64,000 nt of DNA. Source: Orientallactaga sibirica. Lineage: Eukaryota > Chordata > Mammalia > Rodentia > Dipodidae. Each line of letters begins with the position of its first letter. Position 1 is the first letter of the stretch. The stretch spans positions 2,087,501-2,151,500 of the forward strand of contig JAEOAD010002231.1 of NCBI GenBank assembly GCA_036365145.1, in the 5' to 3' direction. A program made the translations under genes and the position numbers. Of this stretch, positions 22,153 through 32,601 are shown one piece after another. The notes beneath the pieces were generated by a model. It was not told the DNA's origin and searched no databases. It saw only the letters and a list, made by a program, of their open reading frames with translations.

Positions 22153-22349
22153 TCTTTATATATATTTTTATAGGTAACATAATATTATATTCTATAAATA
22201 TGTAATAACAAATATCTAATATACATTTAGGTTATGTGCAATATCTTATAGTTACAAAGATATGTATGTAGGTAATAACCCCCCACACACAGACACACAC
22301 CAAAAATCCAACTCAGTAATCAGCAACAGACTATTCACAGAGGTGAAAT

Positions 22350-22527
22350 AAAATAGCTCTGACAGAGGGGTGGCTGGACATGCCAAGGCCTCCTGCCACT
22401 GCAAATGAACTCCAACACGCACCACTTTTGTGCATCTGGTTTTATGAGGAAACTGGGGAATTGAACCTGGGACTTTAGGCTTTACAGGCAAGCATTTTTT
22501 AACCACTGAGCCATTTCTTCAGCTTTA
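22350..22527 (-). repeat. Dip SINE, antisense, older
   Basis: The body is clear (ACATGCCAAGGCCTCCTGCC, TTGAACCTGGGACTTTAGGC), but the tail side is lost or diverged and the head complement reads GCCATTTCTTCAGC. Confidence 0.82.
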
Positions 22528-23179
22528 AAGCAGCTCTTAAATCTATTGAAAATCTTTCAACTTATTCATAAAGACCCCCGAAAATGCAAATCAACATTGT
22601 GAAGAAAGAGCTAATCTCATCCTCTGTGACTGGGAAAGCAAACATGGTAGAGCATCTAGGATTTGCCAATACAGAACACAACTGAATATGAATTTATGCT
22701 TTGACCTAGCAACTCCTCTTCTAGAAATACACCCGAATAGACACCCCAAATGATGAAAATAAACATTGCATAAGGCACCTCTGGACTCATTGGTGTTGTA
22801 TGTAAATGCAGGATATTGCAGTCAACCCAGACAACTAAATGTCCATTAGAGATGGGTTGTTTAAAATATGCTACGTTGATAGAATACAATATTATGTATA
22901 GCTACAAGAGAAGATAAAGATCATAGCTATGAACTCAATGTAGTCTTAAAAATATTGTTAAATGAAAAAAAATCAAAGTACATACACTGTATGTGTGTGT
23001 ATGTTGATACTAAATAGTTCATTCATATAGCTAGCTAGGAAAAGAAGACAGAAGGAATCCCAGAATTGCAGAAGAAACAGACTAATGAAGACAATAGAAA
23101 AGGCTAGCAAACAAACAAGTAAAAACCCACAGTGACAACCAAATCTAGTATCTGGTTCCTTGAAAAACTGTGATTTAGA

Positions 23180-23315
23180 GCCCGGGGTGGTGGCGCACGC
23201 CTTTAATCCCGGCACTCCGGAGGCAGAGGTAGAAGGGTCACTGTGAGTTGGAGGCTACCCTGAGACTACATAGTGAATTCCAGGTCAGCCTGGGCTAGAG
23301 TGAGACCCTATCTGG
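23180..23315 (+). repeat. B1 SINE, sense, with 16-bp TSD
   Basis: TSDs AAAACTGTGATTTAGA (23164-23179) and AAAACAGTGATTTAGA (23316-23331) differ at one base. The B1 has almost no A tail left. Confidence 0.94.
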
Positions 23316-23331
23316 AAAACAGTGATTTAGA

Positions 23332-23617
23332 CAAGCTCTGGGAGAGACTAACAGTGAAAGATAAGCAGAAGGAACAAAGCAAGAATACGACGAACTGCCG
23401 GCCGAAGGACATTTACTCCAAGACAGAAAGGAATGAAGAGTTCGTAAAGAAGGTCCCATTCAGCATCCACTCCGCGGAGCCCCGTTGCTCACTCAGCTTT
23501 CGTACAGAGCCCTGCACTGCTGTCTCTGCACTGCCGTCTCTGCTCTCTTAGGCCCAGCCTCTTATCCAGGCCACTGCTCTATTTGTCCAATTTCTACTTC
23601 TTTTCCCACATCGTTAA
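23332..23617. other. Unassigned DNA, slightly GC-richer
   Basis: It contains several CG dinucleotides and a 92-codon open frame (23273-23551) that begins inside the B1. No protein family is recognisable, and it is too short and sparse for a CpG island. Confidence 0.4.
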
Positions 23618-23630
23618 GAAATGTTATCTA

Positions 23631-23773
23631 AGCCAGGCGTGGTGGCGCATGCCTTTAATCCCAGCACTCGGGAGGCAGAGGTAGGAGGATTGCCGTGAGT
23701 ACAAGGCTACCCTGAGATTGCATAGTTAATTCCAGGTCAGCCTGGGCCAGAGTGAGACCCTACCTCGAAAAAC

Positions 23774-23807
<34 letters not shown>
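23631..23807 (+). repeat. B1 SINE, sense, with 13-bp TSD
   Basis: Flanked by GAAATGTTATCTA (23618-23630) and GAAACGTTATCTA (23808-23820), one mismatch. The head retains CpG-rich AGGCGTGGTGGCGCATGCC and the A tail is over 30 bases, so this is one of the younger B1 copies. Confidence 0.96.
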
Positions 23808-23809
<2 letters not shown>

Positions 23810-24028
23810 AACGTTATCTATTCAAGCCTCCAACTTTGCCTGCCTTTCCTTTGCTCTTGATTCTCTAAACCTAAAAACCAACCGGATCTTTCTTTTGAAT
23901 CTCTTCAATTGAATCGTGTCTCCTCAATTTGCAACAAGCAAGGAAAGCATTGCTTTAGCGTAGGGCTCAGGAAGGGAAAAGGTAAATCTCTAATAGAAAA
24001 GATATTAGTGAAGATATAAAAAGATTTG

Positions 24029-24236
24029 GGGGCTGGCGGCATGGCTTAACAGTTATGGTGCTTGCCTGTGAAGCCTAAGGGCCCAGGTTTGATTCCCTAG
24101 TAACCATGTAAGCCAGTTGCACATGGTGGCGCATGCATCTGGAGTTCCTTTACAGTGGCTAGAAGCCCTGACATGACCATTCTTTCTTGCTCTCTACCTT
24201 CCTCTCTTTCTCAAATAAATAAATAAAAGTTAAAAA
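24029..24236 (+). repeat. Dip SINE, sense
   Basis: Head GGGGGCTGGCGGCATGGCTT, box B GTTTGATTCC, body GGCGCATGCATCTGGAGTTC, CT-rich part and AAATAAATAAATAAAAG tail. Confidence 0.92.
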
Positions 24237-24246
24237 AAATATTCTG

Positions 24247-24394
24247 GGCCAGCTGGATGTGGTGGCACACACCTTTATTCCAGCACTTGGGAGGCCAAGT
24301 TATGAGGATCTCTGTGAGTCTGAGGCCAGCCTGAGACTACATAGTGAATTCCAAGTCAGCCTGGGCTAGACTGAGACCCTACCTCGAAAACCAA

Positions 24395-24433
<39 letters not shown>

Positions 24434-24440
24434 ATTAATT
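24247..24440 (+). repeat. B1 SINE, sense, with 10-bp TSD
   Basis: Perfect AAATATTCTG repeats at 24237-24246 and 24441-24450. The tail has become an (AAAT)n microsatellite (about 24393-24433). It entered at the end of the preceding Dip. Confidence 0.95.
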
Positions 24441-24744
24441 AAATATTCTGTACCAGATAAGTCTGTCATGTAGATAATTCATTAATGACAATACTATAGT
24501 TAATTTAGGTTTATATCTCAATCCTGGTTGGAGAACAAAAATATCTTTGTCTTACCTGAAACCCCCTATCCAGAATAGTATTTCTTTGTTATCAGTATGC
24601 ATTTGGGTAGTTACTTGAAAGTAGGACATTGTTCATGTGGAAATATTGGCTCCTTGCCAGCAATGATTACTGGATATTTCTTACAAGATGACCGAGCTGT
24701 TTACATGCAGGTCTTCACATTTGTTTCCATCAAAAACCCAGTTT

Positions 24745-24825
24745 CCCACCCTGAGACTAATTCCAGGTCACCCTGAGCTATAGTGAGACCCTACCTCAAA
24801 AACAAACAAACAAAAACAAACAATC
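24745..24825 (+). repeat. 5'-truncated B1 SINE (81 bases), sense, with 14-bp TSD
   Basis: Perfect CAAAAACCCAGTTT repeats at 24731-24744 and 24826-24839. The insert has only the B1 3' half, from CCCACCCTGAGACT onward, plus a CAAAC-rich tail. The TSD shows the truncation happened at insertion. Confidence 0.92.
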
Positions 24826-24839
24826 CAAAAACCCAGTTT

Positions 24840-25873
24840 GCTTTCCTCCATCCTGTAACTTTTTCTTTTAAACATGCAACTTTGGTAAGCTCTCAATGTG
24901 TCTTGTTAGACACTTTTGCCTGTAATTCTTTAAAACCATGTGTGACTTAATCCATATGCTTTTCATTCATTTACAATCAAATCATCAAAATACAGTCTTT
25001 AAAGAGCTATTTGATTTCAAAGAACATTTTTTAATAAGCATTTAAAGCCCTTTGAGAAATAAAAACGGGATGCCACATTTTTCCAAGAGTAAACACAGCA
25101 CAACCAAAAACACACTCATGGCTAGGGAAATTCCAGCTTCTGGGTTTTCATTCTTTTCCATTCTCGGCTAAATGAGGCATCCTCTATCTTCCTTTAACTC
25201 CTAGTGAAGCGTGAAGTGTTTTGAGACAAGGAAAATAGTATTTTTCAAATTACTATTTAAAAACTGAGTTAGCTACTTTTTGAGCAGCTCCTGTTGAGAT
25301 GTGAGGTCCAAGTGACTGAGACGTCAAGGGGAAGAGCCTTGAGTTGAGCAGAACCTCACATCCTGAACGGGGATTCTATCATCTCGCAGGTATGTATAGG
25401 AAGGTACTGGGCAGAAGCACCTGATGGCTAGGAAAGGCCATGCTCATTTGTCTGTGAGCTCTGCTCCGCATGCTCGCAGGCATAGTTCAATGAAAATGTC
25501 CTTTCTGGCATTTAGAAGCTTTAGCTCTACTGTGATGCTCACAGGATGGGCACATATGACTGTCACTTTCCACTGCCATTTGGGCATGAGGAACTTTCAA
25601 AATATCATAGGATGTGAGAAATTTGAAATACTTGTTTGAAGGTTCAATTTTATGTCAGAGCTTGTGAAGAATTCATTGTGAAATCAATGGAGGAATGAGT
25701 GTTACATGGCCTTTGTGGGGAATGTGGGGGATGGCTAATTAGGAAGTAGAGTTAACATATATTTTCCCCTACATGTCCTAAGTTTTACAGAGATGTCAAC
25801 CAAGGATGCAGAGTGGATTCTTTGTATGTTAGAAATAGAATGTGGCTGTCAAGGACTGCAAAGCGATTTTAAA
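24840..25873. other. Unassigned DNA
   Basis: About 1 kb with no recognised repeat or gene. The open frame at 25424-25639 has no evident domain. Confidence 0.45.
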
Positions 25874-25887
25874 AAAAAATCTCTTTA

Positions 25888-26110
25888 GGGGCTGGAGAGA
25901 TGGCTTAGTGGTTAAACGCTTGCCTATGAAGCCTAACGACCCCTGTTCGAGGCTTGATTCTCCAGGACCCATGTAAGCCAGATGCACAAGGGGGTGCATG
26001 CATCTGGAGTTCGTTTGCAGTGGCTGGAAGCACTGGCGCACCCATTCTCTCTCTCTCTCTACCTGCCTATCTCTCTCTCTCAAATAAATAAAAAAATAAT
26101 AAAATATTTT
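25888..26110 (+). repeat. Dip SINE, sense, with 14-bp TSD
   Basis: Perfect AAAAAATCTCTTTA repeats at 25874-25887 and 26111-26124. Clear box A (TGGCTTAGTGG) and CT-rich tail. The box B region holds the GAGGC insertion also seen at 20310. Confidence 0.97.
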
Positions 26111-26232
26111 AAAAAATCTCTTTAAAAGCAAAGGGCATAAGAAAATACTATTGACCAATGGGTGAATATGAGAGCTTTATTTTAAAACTACTTTTATTTA
26201 TTTAGTTATTTGAGAGAAAGAGAAGGCGTAGA

Positions 26233-26589
26233 TGTGATGGTTTGATTAAGATGTCCCCCATAAACTTAGGTGTTCTGAATGCTAGGTTCCCAGCTGATGG
26301 AAGATTTGGGAATTAACGTCTCCTGGAGGCAGTGTATTTTTGGGGGTAGGCTTATGGGTATTATAGTCAGTTTCCCCATGTCAGTGTTTGGCACACTCTC
26401 CTGTTCCTGTTGTACACCTGATGTTGGCCAGGACGTGATGTTCATCCTCCCTCTGCCATCGTTTTCCCCTGCCATGATAGAGCTTCCCCCAGAGTCTTTA
26501 AGCCAAAATAAACCTTTTTTTTTTTTTTTTTCCCACAAGCTGTTCTTGGCTGGGTGATTTCTGCCAGCAATGCGAACCTGACTGCAACA
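26233..26589 (+). repeat. 5' LTR of the MaLR provirus
   Basis: From TGTGATGGTTTGATTAAGAT to CTGACTGCAACA, with an AATAAA signal in CCAAAATAAACC near 26504-26515. It matches the 3' LTR closely but not perfectly. Confidence 0.9.
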
Positions 26590-26596
26590 GTAAAGT

Positions 26597-26612
26597 TGGT
26601 GTCAAGAGTGTC
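26597..26612 (+). promoter_or_regulatory. Putative primer-binding site (tRNA-Leu type)
   Basis: TGGTGTCAAGAGTGTC starts seven bases after the 5' LTR. ERVL-group elements use a tRNA-Leu primer with a site of the TGGTGCCAGAAGTGG kind; this one has several differences, consistent with age. Confidence 0.6.
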
Positions 26613-26922
26613 ATCATTGCTGCTAGACACCTGACTGTGTGGCCTTGGCCTTTTGGAGCTGATTTTTGAGAGGAATGTGGAAGGATTTGAAATCTTGGCC
26701 TAAGAGATGCCTTGCAGTGCTGTAAATACAGCTTGATGGACTATTCTGTTCAGAGTTGAAAGACCTGAAAGCAGTAAGAACTATGGACTGTGAAGTTTGG
26801 CTTATGAGGGTGAGAAAGAGGTTTGCTTGGACTGGGCTAGAAGCAGTTTTGAGAAGCATGCTGTTAAGCCCATGTTCTGAGAACTTGTGCAGGGTTGTTT
26901 TGCATAGAAATAGAGTGATGTG

Positions 26923-27144
26923 GGGCTGGAGAAATGGCTTAGTGGTTAAGGAGTTTGCCTATGAAGCCAAAGGATCTCGGTTCGATTCTCTAGGACCCAC
27001 GTAAGCCAGATGCACAAGGGACACATGCATCTGGAGTTCGTTTGCAGTGGCTAGAGGCCCTGGCATGCCCCTTCTCTCTCTGTCTGCCTCTATTCTATCT
27101 CTCTCTCTGCTTGCAAATAAATAAATAAAAATTAAAAAAAAAAA
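26923..27144 (+). repeat. Dip SINE, sense, with 16-bp TSD, inside the provirus
   Basis: Perfect GAAATAGAGTGATGTG repeats at 26907-26922 and 27145-27160 flank a full Dip with good box A and box B (GGTTCGATTC). This is the youngest layer of the nest. Confidence 0.97.
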
Positions 27145-27984
27145 GAAATAGAGTGATGTGAGCAGAGGGATATGGCACAGAAGAAATGAAATCTTTGGGC
27201 TGAAACTGCTGCCTGTTCAGCTGCAACTGTATGAGAGATTACAACCATTGAGATTGGGCCAGCTGACTTGCATTGGGACAACAGAAAAAATGCAGTCTTT
27301 TAAAGGGACATGAATGCTGAAGGTGTCTTGTTCTTCAAAGTTTGCTTTATTCCTCCTTGGTTTAACAAAACGGTACTCCACCTGGTATTATGGAACATAG
27401 AAATGCAGGAAAGACAGGGTCATTGAATTTGCAACATGGTCTTGTGTTTGGAAATGGCCATGGGCAGTGTGAAGCAGTTTTGCTGGATGCCTGCATGGGG
27501 ACCCAATGGAGCCATGAGAATGGACTGTGGGTTGCAGTGGAGACCCAGTGGAGATTCCAGGAGAATGAGATGGCTGCTAAGGAGAGCTGCTGGCCCCTAT
27601 GAAGTTTTCTAGGACTGTGTTTTTAGCCTAGCTGGAGGAGCAGAATTAGAACTCCAGAGACTTGTTGCTGGTTAGAATTATTGGACTTGGAGATTTGTCA
27701 CTGACTAGAGTTGTTGGACTTGGAGTTACAGAGCTTGAAGCTTGTCCTGTTTAAATCTTGTATTGGTTGAATATTTCTTTGCTATGCCCAATGCCATCTT
27801 TTGCAGTGTGAATGAGTGCTCTGTGCTATTATGGGTTTTTAAATTTATTTTTGGTATTATGGCTCACTTAAAAGACTTTGGCTTATGGGGATGTTTGAAC
27901 ATCATTGGGATTGATAAAAACTATGGGGACTTTTGAAGTTGGAAGAATACATTGCATTTTACATCATGGATAGTTATCAGTTTA

Positions 27985-28002
27985 TGAAGGCCAGGGGTAG
28001 AA
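27985..28002 (+). promoter_or_regulatory. Purine-rich tract before the 3' LTR
   Basis: TGAAGGCCAGGGGTAGAA lies directly upstream of the 3' LTR, where the polypurine tract primes plus-strand synthesis in LTR elements. The CC inside it is unusual, but a similar GGCCAGGGG motif is typical of MaLR elements as I remember them. Confidence 0.55.
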
Positions 28003-28354
28003 TGTGGTGGTTTGATTCAGGTGTCCCCCATAAACTTAGGTGTTCTGAATGTTAGGTTCCTAGCAGATGGAGATTTGGGAATTAATGCTTCTTGGAGGCA
28101 GTGTATTGTTGGGGGGGGGGGTGATCTTATAACCAGTGAAACTTACCCTTGCCAGTGTTTGGCATACTGTCCTGTTGCTATTGTCCACCTGAGGTTGGTG
28201 AGGAGGTGGTGTCCACCCTCTGCTCATGCCATCATTTTCCCCTGCCATCATGGAGCTTCCCCTTGAGTCTGTAAGCCAAAATAAACCTTTTTTTCCCCCA
28301 CGAGCTGCTCTTGGTCGGGTAATTTCTGCCAGCAATGTGAACCTGACTGCAACA
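28003..28354 (+). repeat. 3' LTR of the MaLR provirus
   Basis: From TGTGGTGGTTTGATTCAGGT to CTGACTGCAACA. It has an expanded G run at about 28111-28120. Confidence 0.9.
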
Positions 28355-28515
28355 ATAGGCATGCCAAGGCTTCCTGTCACTGCAAAGACACTCCAGACAC
28401 ATGTACCACTTTGTGCATCTGGTATTCATGGGTCTGGGCCATTGAACCTAGGCCATTAGGCTTTATAAGCAAGCACCTTTAACTATTGAATCATCTCTCC
28501 AGCCCCAGTGATTAA

Positions 28516-28722
28516 AAAAAAAATATTTTATTTTTTATTTATTCATTTGAGAGAGAGAGAGAGAGTGAGAAGACAAGAGAAAATGGGCATGCCAGGTCCT
28601 CCAGTGGCTGCAAATGAACTCCAGACACATGTTCTACCTTGTGCATCTGGCTTTATGTGGGTCCTGGGAAATAAACTTGGGTCCTTTGGTTTTGCAGGCA
28701 AGTGCCTTAACTGCTAAGCCAT
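28516..28722 (-). repeat. Dip SINE, antisense
   Basis: Antisense Dip from a TATTTTATTTTTTATTTATT tail side, through (GA)n and CATGCCAGGTCCTCCAG, to AACTGCTAAGCCATG. The last bases of the head are missing. Confidence 0.9.
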
Positions 28723-28924
28723 GATTTTTTTTTTGGTTTTTTTTTGGCTTTTTCTCCCCTAGGTTGTTTGTTTTGGTGTGGTTCCTATGCCATCATCTTA
28801 ACCGGAAGTCCTAGCCTTGATTTTTTAAATTTAAACACTTTAGTATGAACTTTTCTTCATTCTCACATTAATCCAACACCTAGTCTCCTATCAAGATGTC
28901 ATGGATCTACCTGTACTGCTTCCA

Positions 28925-29370
28925 TCCTCTTAAATTAGTTGGGATTCCTCAGAGAAACAGAACCAACAGAATCAGTTGATCGTGAAGGCTGACAATTCCC
29001 TGATAAGCCCTGTGGTTGGCTGTTGGAAACTTGGAGCCCTAGAAGGCTAAGGGTAAGTTTCAGTGGGAAGGTAGACAGACAGGTTGAGAGCCAGGAAGAC
29101 ATCTTTCAATTTGAGACCAAAGGCAGGAAAAATGTGACGTCACAGTTTGAAGTCAACAAGGCTAGAGGAGGTCCTCTGACTTGCAGAAGAGTCTTCAGTT
29201 CATTCTATCCAGGTCGTCAACTGAGTGGACAAGAGCCCCACACATTAGGAAGGGACTTTGTTGGACTCAGTCTACTCATTCTAATGTTAATTTCTCATCC
29301 AGAAATACCCTGAAAGGCTCACATAGAATAATGTTTGGCCAAATATCTGTACATTTCATGGCCCTATATT
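28925..29370 (-). repeat. Ancient ERVL-type LTR (MLT2-like), antisense
   Basis: The order CCTCAGAGAAACAGAACCAA, CAATTTGAGACCAAAGGCAG, CAACTGAGTGGAC, CACACATTAGGAAGG, CTAATGTTAATTTCTCATCC, AGAATAATGTTTGGCCAAAT follows an old mammalian LTR I know from several orders of mammals. I am fairly sure it is a class III LTR and less sure of the exact name. Confidence 0.6.
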
Positions 29371-29594
29371 TCAGGATAGTCTCTAATCATTCCATTAGAT
29401 CCAGAAATACTTAAGCTGTCAATCAGATGAGCTTGTTCTTTTGTAAGATCTCACTGCTTTAAGAATTTTATTTTAAAATTGGAACAGCCCATGGGTTCTG
29501 GTCTACTTCTCCAACTGCATTTTGTACCAGCCTGCCTGTGGTGGTTTGAATGTAAAATGTCCCTTAGAACCTCCAGTGTTTGTGATTAAGCCTT

Positions 29595-29761
29595 TATTAT
29601 TATTATCATTATTTTGATTTTTTGAGGTAGGGTCTCACTACTGTAGCCCAGGCTTACCTGGAACTCACTATGTAGTCTCAGAGGGGCCTTGAACTCATGG
29701 TGATCCTCCTACCTCTGCCTCCTGAGTGCTGGGATTAAAGGTGTGTGCCATCACGTCCAGC
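29595..29761 (-). repeat. B1 SINE, antisense, with 13-bp TSD, inside an LTR
   Basis: GTGATTAAGCCTT repeats at 29582-29594 and 29762-29774 are perfect. The T-rich start contains (TTA)n. Confidence 0.96.
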
Positions 29762-29944
29762 GTGATTAAGCCTTATTTTTGATTCCTAGCAGGTAGAGCC
29801 TTGCTGGAAGAGGTCTGTCCTTGGGACTTTATAATCCTGCCCCTTTCCAGTGTTAGCTAGTTCATCCAGATTATGTCCTTCCTGATGACCTGACAAGATG
29901 TGTCTGCTCCACCATGCTTTACCCACCATAAAGAAGCTTCCCTT

Positions 29945-30294
29945 TGTGCTGATTTGATTCAGGTGTCCCCCATAAATTTAGGTGTTCTGAATGCTTGGTT
30001 CACAGCTGATGGAGATTTGGGAACTAATGCCTCCTGGAGGCAGTGTATTGTTGGGGACGGGCTTATGGGTATTAAAGCCAGTGTCCCCTTGCCAGTGTTT
30101 GGCGCACTCTCCTGTTGCTATTGTCCACCTTATGTTGGCCAAGAGGTAATGCCCACCCTCTGCTCATGCCATCATTTTCCTTGCCATCATGGAGCTTCCC
30201 CCCTTGAAGCCTTAAGCCAAAGTAAACCCCTTTCTTCCCACAAGCTGCTCTTGGTCAGGTGATTTCTGCCAGCAATGCGAACCTGACTGCAACA
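29945..30294 (+). mobile_element. Younger MaLR solo LTR inside an older MaLR LTR
   Basis: 350 bases from TGTGCTGATTTGATTCAGGT to CTGACTGCAACA, in the same orientation as its host. The flanks CCCTT (29940-29944) and CCCTG (30295-30299) form a 4-of-5 TSD. The host LTR reads on across the site. Confidence 0.88.
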
Positions 30295-30369
30295 CCCTGG
30301 AAACCTTTTCTTCCATCAGCTGTTTCTGGTCGGATGTTTTGTCCCAGCAACAAGAAGGTAACTGCTCCA

Positions 30370-31431
30370 CCACCTTTGCCATACTGGCCTTTTCTTTGTC
30401 TTTACTGCTCAGAAGCAGGGATGTCTTTTGGTCTTCTGCTAAGAGTGGGCTGGGCTCCAAAGCCTCTTGACCAGAGAACTTTTCCTAGATTTAAGCAGCC
30501 CTCGTCCCTTCTTTCTCTTCTATCCCAGTTCTGTAGGAATCACACATTTCATTTTGTTTACAAAGGGACTTGGTTAGAAAGCTGTTTTGCTCTTAATCTC
30601 TGGTTTCATTTAAACCCACAGTCCTCCTTCCTGTTTGCTTTCATGGAGCAATGCAATGCTCTCACTGTATCTTCCTGGCCTTTAGGAAAGGGGCTTAGTG
30701 AGATTGTAAAGCCAATTGATTGGCCTTCCTCTTTGTTCACAAAGTGAGTTGCCTAGACGCCTGCTTCCTTACACGCTTACAAACAATTTCTTTCTTGGAC
30801 CTATTCACAGAGGTCCTTGGGGATCCTTGGCCAGTGGGCTCTAGTTAGGTGTGAATGGTAATATTCTGCAATTAACAATAGTGATTGGCCTGATCATCAA
30901 TCATTTTCTGGGTCAGTGGTTAAATTTAGACATTATAGATACAAGCAGAAAGTTGAGAGAGAAAAATTAACAAGTCTCACAACTGTTTTGACTTTGTTGG
31001 AAGAAAATAGCCCCCAAACTTGACTAACCCACCCACCTCTTCATGAAGGCCATGGGAAGCTGCTGTCCCTGGAGGACGCAACTTTCAAGTATACTATGAG
31101 AATACTGTGGGGCCTCCCACTCGGAGGGACTTAATCAAAGGAAAATTCTTCAGACTTGAAAGGCAGTCAGAGAGAAACAGAATTATGGCTTGTGGATGAT
31201 TTTGACCAGAGTCTGGCTGATGGAGCTGTTTCCAGGGTTCATCTCTCAGCTTATTCTATCTGTCAGCTTGTTTCAAGGGGCAGTGCCAGCAATTTTTAAA
31301 AAATAATTAAAAATCCTATTTATAATAACCTTTACAAAACTTGGAAATGCCCTTGAACCTTTCAATTTGGCAAAGAGAACTTAGTGTGTTTCTAATGGAA
31401 CTTCAAATTTTTTTAACAAAAAGATTGAATT
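30370..31431. other. Unassigned DNA
   Basis: About 1 kb with no repeat I can name. The 162-codon frame 30259-30747 begins inside the LTR, lacks domain features and is most likely chance. Confidence 0.45.
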
Positions 31432-31588
31432 GCTGGGCATGGTGGCACACACCTTTAATCCCAACACTTGGGAGGCAGAGGTAGGAGGATTGCCATGAGC
31501 TCGATGCCACCCTGACTTGACACTACATAGTGAATTCCAAGTCAGCCTGGGCTAGAGTGAGACCCTATTTCGAAAAATCAAAAAAAAA
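31432..31588 (+). repeat. B1 SINE, sense
   Basis: From GCTGGGCATGGTGGCACACA to CCCTATTTCGAAAAATC and an A tail. A small duplication (CCTGACTTGACACTAC) lies in the middle. Approximate TSD GAATTG/GTATTG. Confidence 0.9.
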
Positions 31589-31971
31589 AATTGTATTGAT
31601 AATCTCAATATGAATGGAGCTTTCTACTTGGTATTCAACTATCATTAGCTGAAAACCTGCCCATCCCCTTTGCTTGCACTTAGGTGAGAATTTTGTCAAA
31701 GTTCCTAAGGTCCTGATTATTATACATGATCTATAAATGCAAAGGAAGACATTGCTCAAAAAATGAGGGCCTGTGGTGGACGTGCAAGCTTAACACCAAT
31801 TACTATATATAAACTTTGAGAAGAAATGTCTCAGAAAATTTTAAGTATCTTTGGTGAATAAAGATAGTGGACTATTAATTTTTGGGGGTTATCTGACAAA
31901 ATTTAGAAACAGAACATATAAAATTTGCTAAGGAGAACTTCATTGCACTTCCTGTCTGCCAGGCCTTTTTT
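31589..31971. other. Unassigned DNA
   Basis: No gene or repeat recognised. Confidence 0.45.
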
Positions 31972-32124
31972 GTTTGTTTTTTTCAAGGTAGGATCTCACT
32001 CTAACCCAGGATGATCTGGAACTCACTGTGTAGTCTCAGGCTGGCCTTGAACTCACAGTGACCCCCCTACTTCTGCCTCCCAAGTGGAAGTGCTGGTATT
32101 AAAGGTGTGTGCCACATGACTGGC
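31972..32124 (-). repeat. B1 SINE, antisense
   Basis: TTTTTTTCAAGGTAGGATCT through GGCCTTGAACTCACAGTGAC to GTGTGCCACATGACTGGC. A small duplication GTGGAAGTGC is visible. Possible short TSD GGCCTT. Confidence 0.9.
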
Positions 32125-32601
32125 TGGGCCTTCTATAATTTGTGCCTTGGATTTTTTCAGATATTTTTGTGGCCAAGTTTAGTATTGAAAAGTGGATGTC
32201 ATTACATTGGAAGAGAGCTATGCATCAAGGCTAGTTAGTAGTACAGGATTACATTAAAATAGAAAACTAGTGTTAAAAGACACATATGGATGTGGTAGAA
32301 GGCCTTATGAAAAACACTGAGAACTAAGTTCTCAAATTTAAATTCATGTTAAGTTACTGATAAGAGCATATCAACCTGGAGATTTTGAGCAGAAGCACAT
32401 CAGGAATGAAAAGAAGTCGGGCCAATGAAATAGGGAGGAAGGGTTTTGCCCTGTTCCTACAAGGGGCTGAATGTATACTTGATGGCCCTCAACCAAGCTG
32501 AGTCTAAATTTCTGTAATGTCTTTAGTTTTCTTGATGACAGCATACATAATCCTTATGTAAATATATGAAATATCCAGGAAATACACAAAAATTGATTAG
32601 A
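32125..32601. other. Unassigned DNA
   Basis: No gene or repeat recognised. Confidence 0.45.

Larger units (their letters stand above)
20690..22990 (+). repeat. Older L1 (L1M-type) ORF2/3' end, sense, cut by five SINEs
   Basis: Pieces at 20700-21090 (ACTCAGGCCAATGGAATAGA, CAACTGGGTAATTATTTGG, GCACAAGAATAAACT) and 22540-22960 (AAAATGCAAATCAACATTG, TTTGACCTAGCAACTCC, TAGAAATACACCCGAATAG, TAAATGTCCATTAGAGATGG) follow the order of L1 ORF2 downstream of the reverse transcriptase. Stops are abundant. Segments between the SINEs at 21375-22340 are AT-rich and probably belong to it. Confidence 0.75.
26233..28354 (+). mobile_element. MaLR (ERVL-MaLR) provirus, non-autonomous, complete with two LTRs
   Basis: Two LTRs of 357 and 352 bases bracket an internal region of about 1.4 kb, of which 222 bases are a later Dip. 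A tRNA-Leu-like primer-binding site follows the 5' LTR and a purine-rich tract precedes the 3' LTR. MaLR elements are non-coding relatives of ERVL moved by proteins from elsewhere; no gag, pol or env frame is visible here. The flanks GTAGA (26228-26232) and ATAGG (28355-28359) differ by two transitions, as expected of a decayed 5-bp TSD. Confidence 0.87.
26180..28506 (-). repeat. Dip SINE, antisense, split by a MaLR provirus
   Basis: The left part (26180-26232) is the antisense tail: TTTTATTTATTT then GAGAGAAAGAGAAGG. The right part (28355-28506) resumes at GGCATGCCAAGGC and runs to CATCTCTCCAGCCCC. The two halves are separated by a complete LTR element of 2122 bases. Confidence 0.88.
29537..30369 (+). 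repeat. Old MaLR LTR, sense, interrupted by a B1 and a younger MaLR LTR
   Basis: The outer LTR starts TGTGGTGGTTTGAATGTAAA. It is broken by a B1 at 29595-29761 and by a second LTR at 29945-30294, then resumes with GAAACCTTTTCTTCCATCAG and ends around GAAGGTAACTGCTCCA. Its end resembles the copy at 33791. Confidence 0.8.

Noticed and set aside
23273..23551. 92-codon frame in slightly GC-rich sequence as a first exon or CpG island
   Set aside because: It begins within a B1, CG dinucleotides are few, and no splice donor or promoter pattern supports it.
30259..30747. 162-codon frame on the plus strand
   Set aside because: It starts inside a MaLR LTR, has no initiation context or domain, and its second half is ordinary unassigned DNA.
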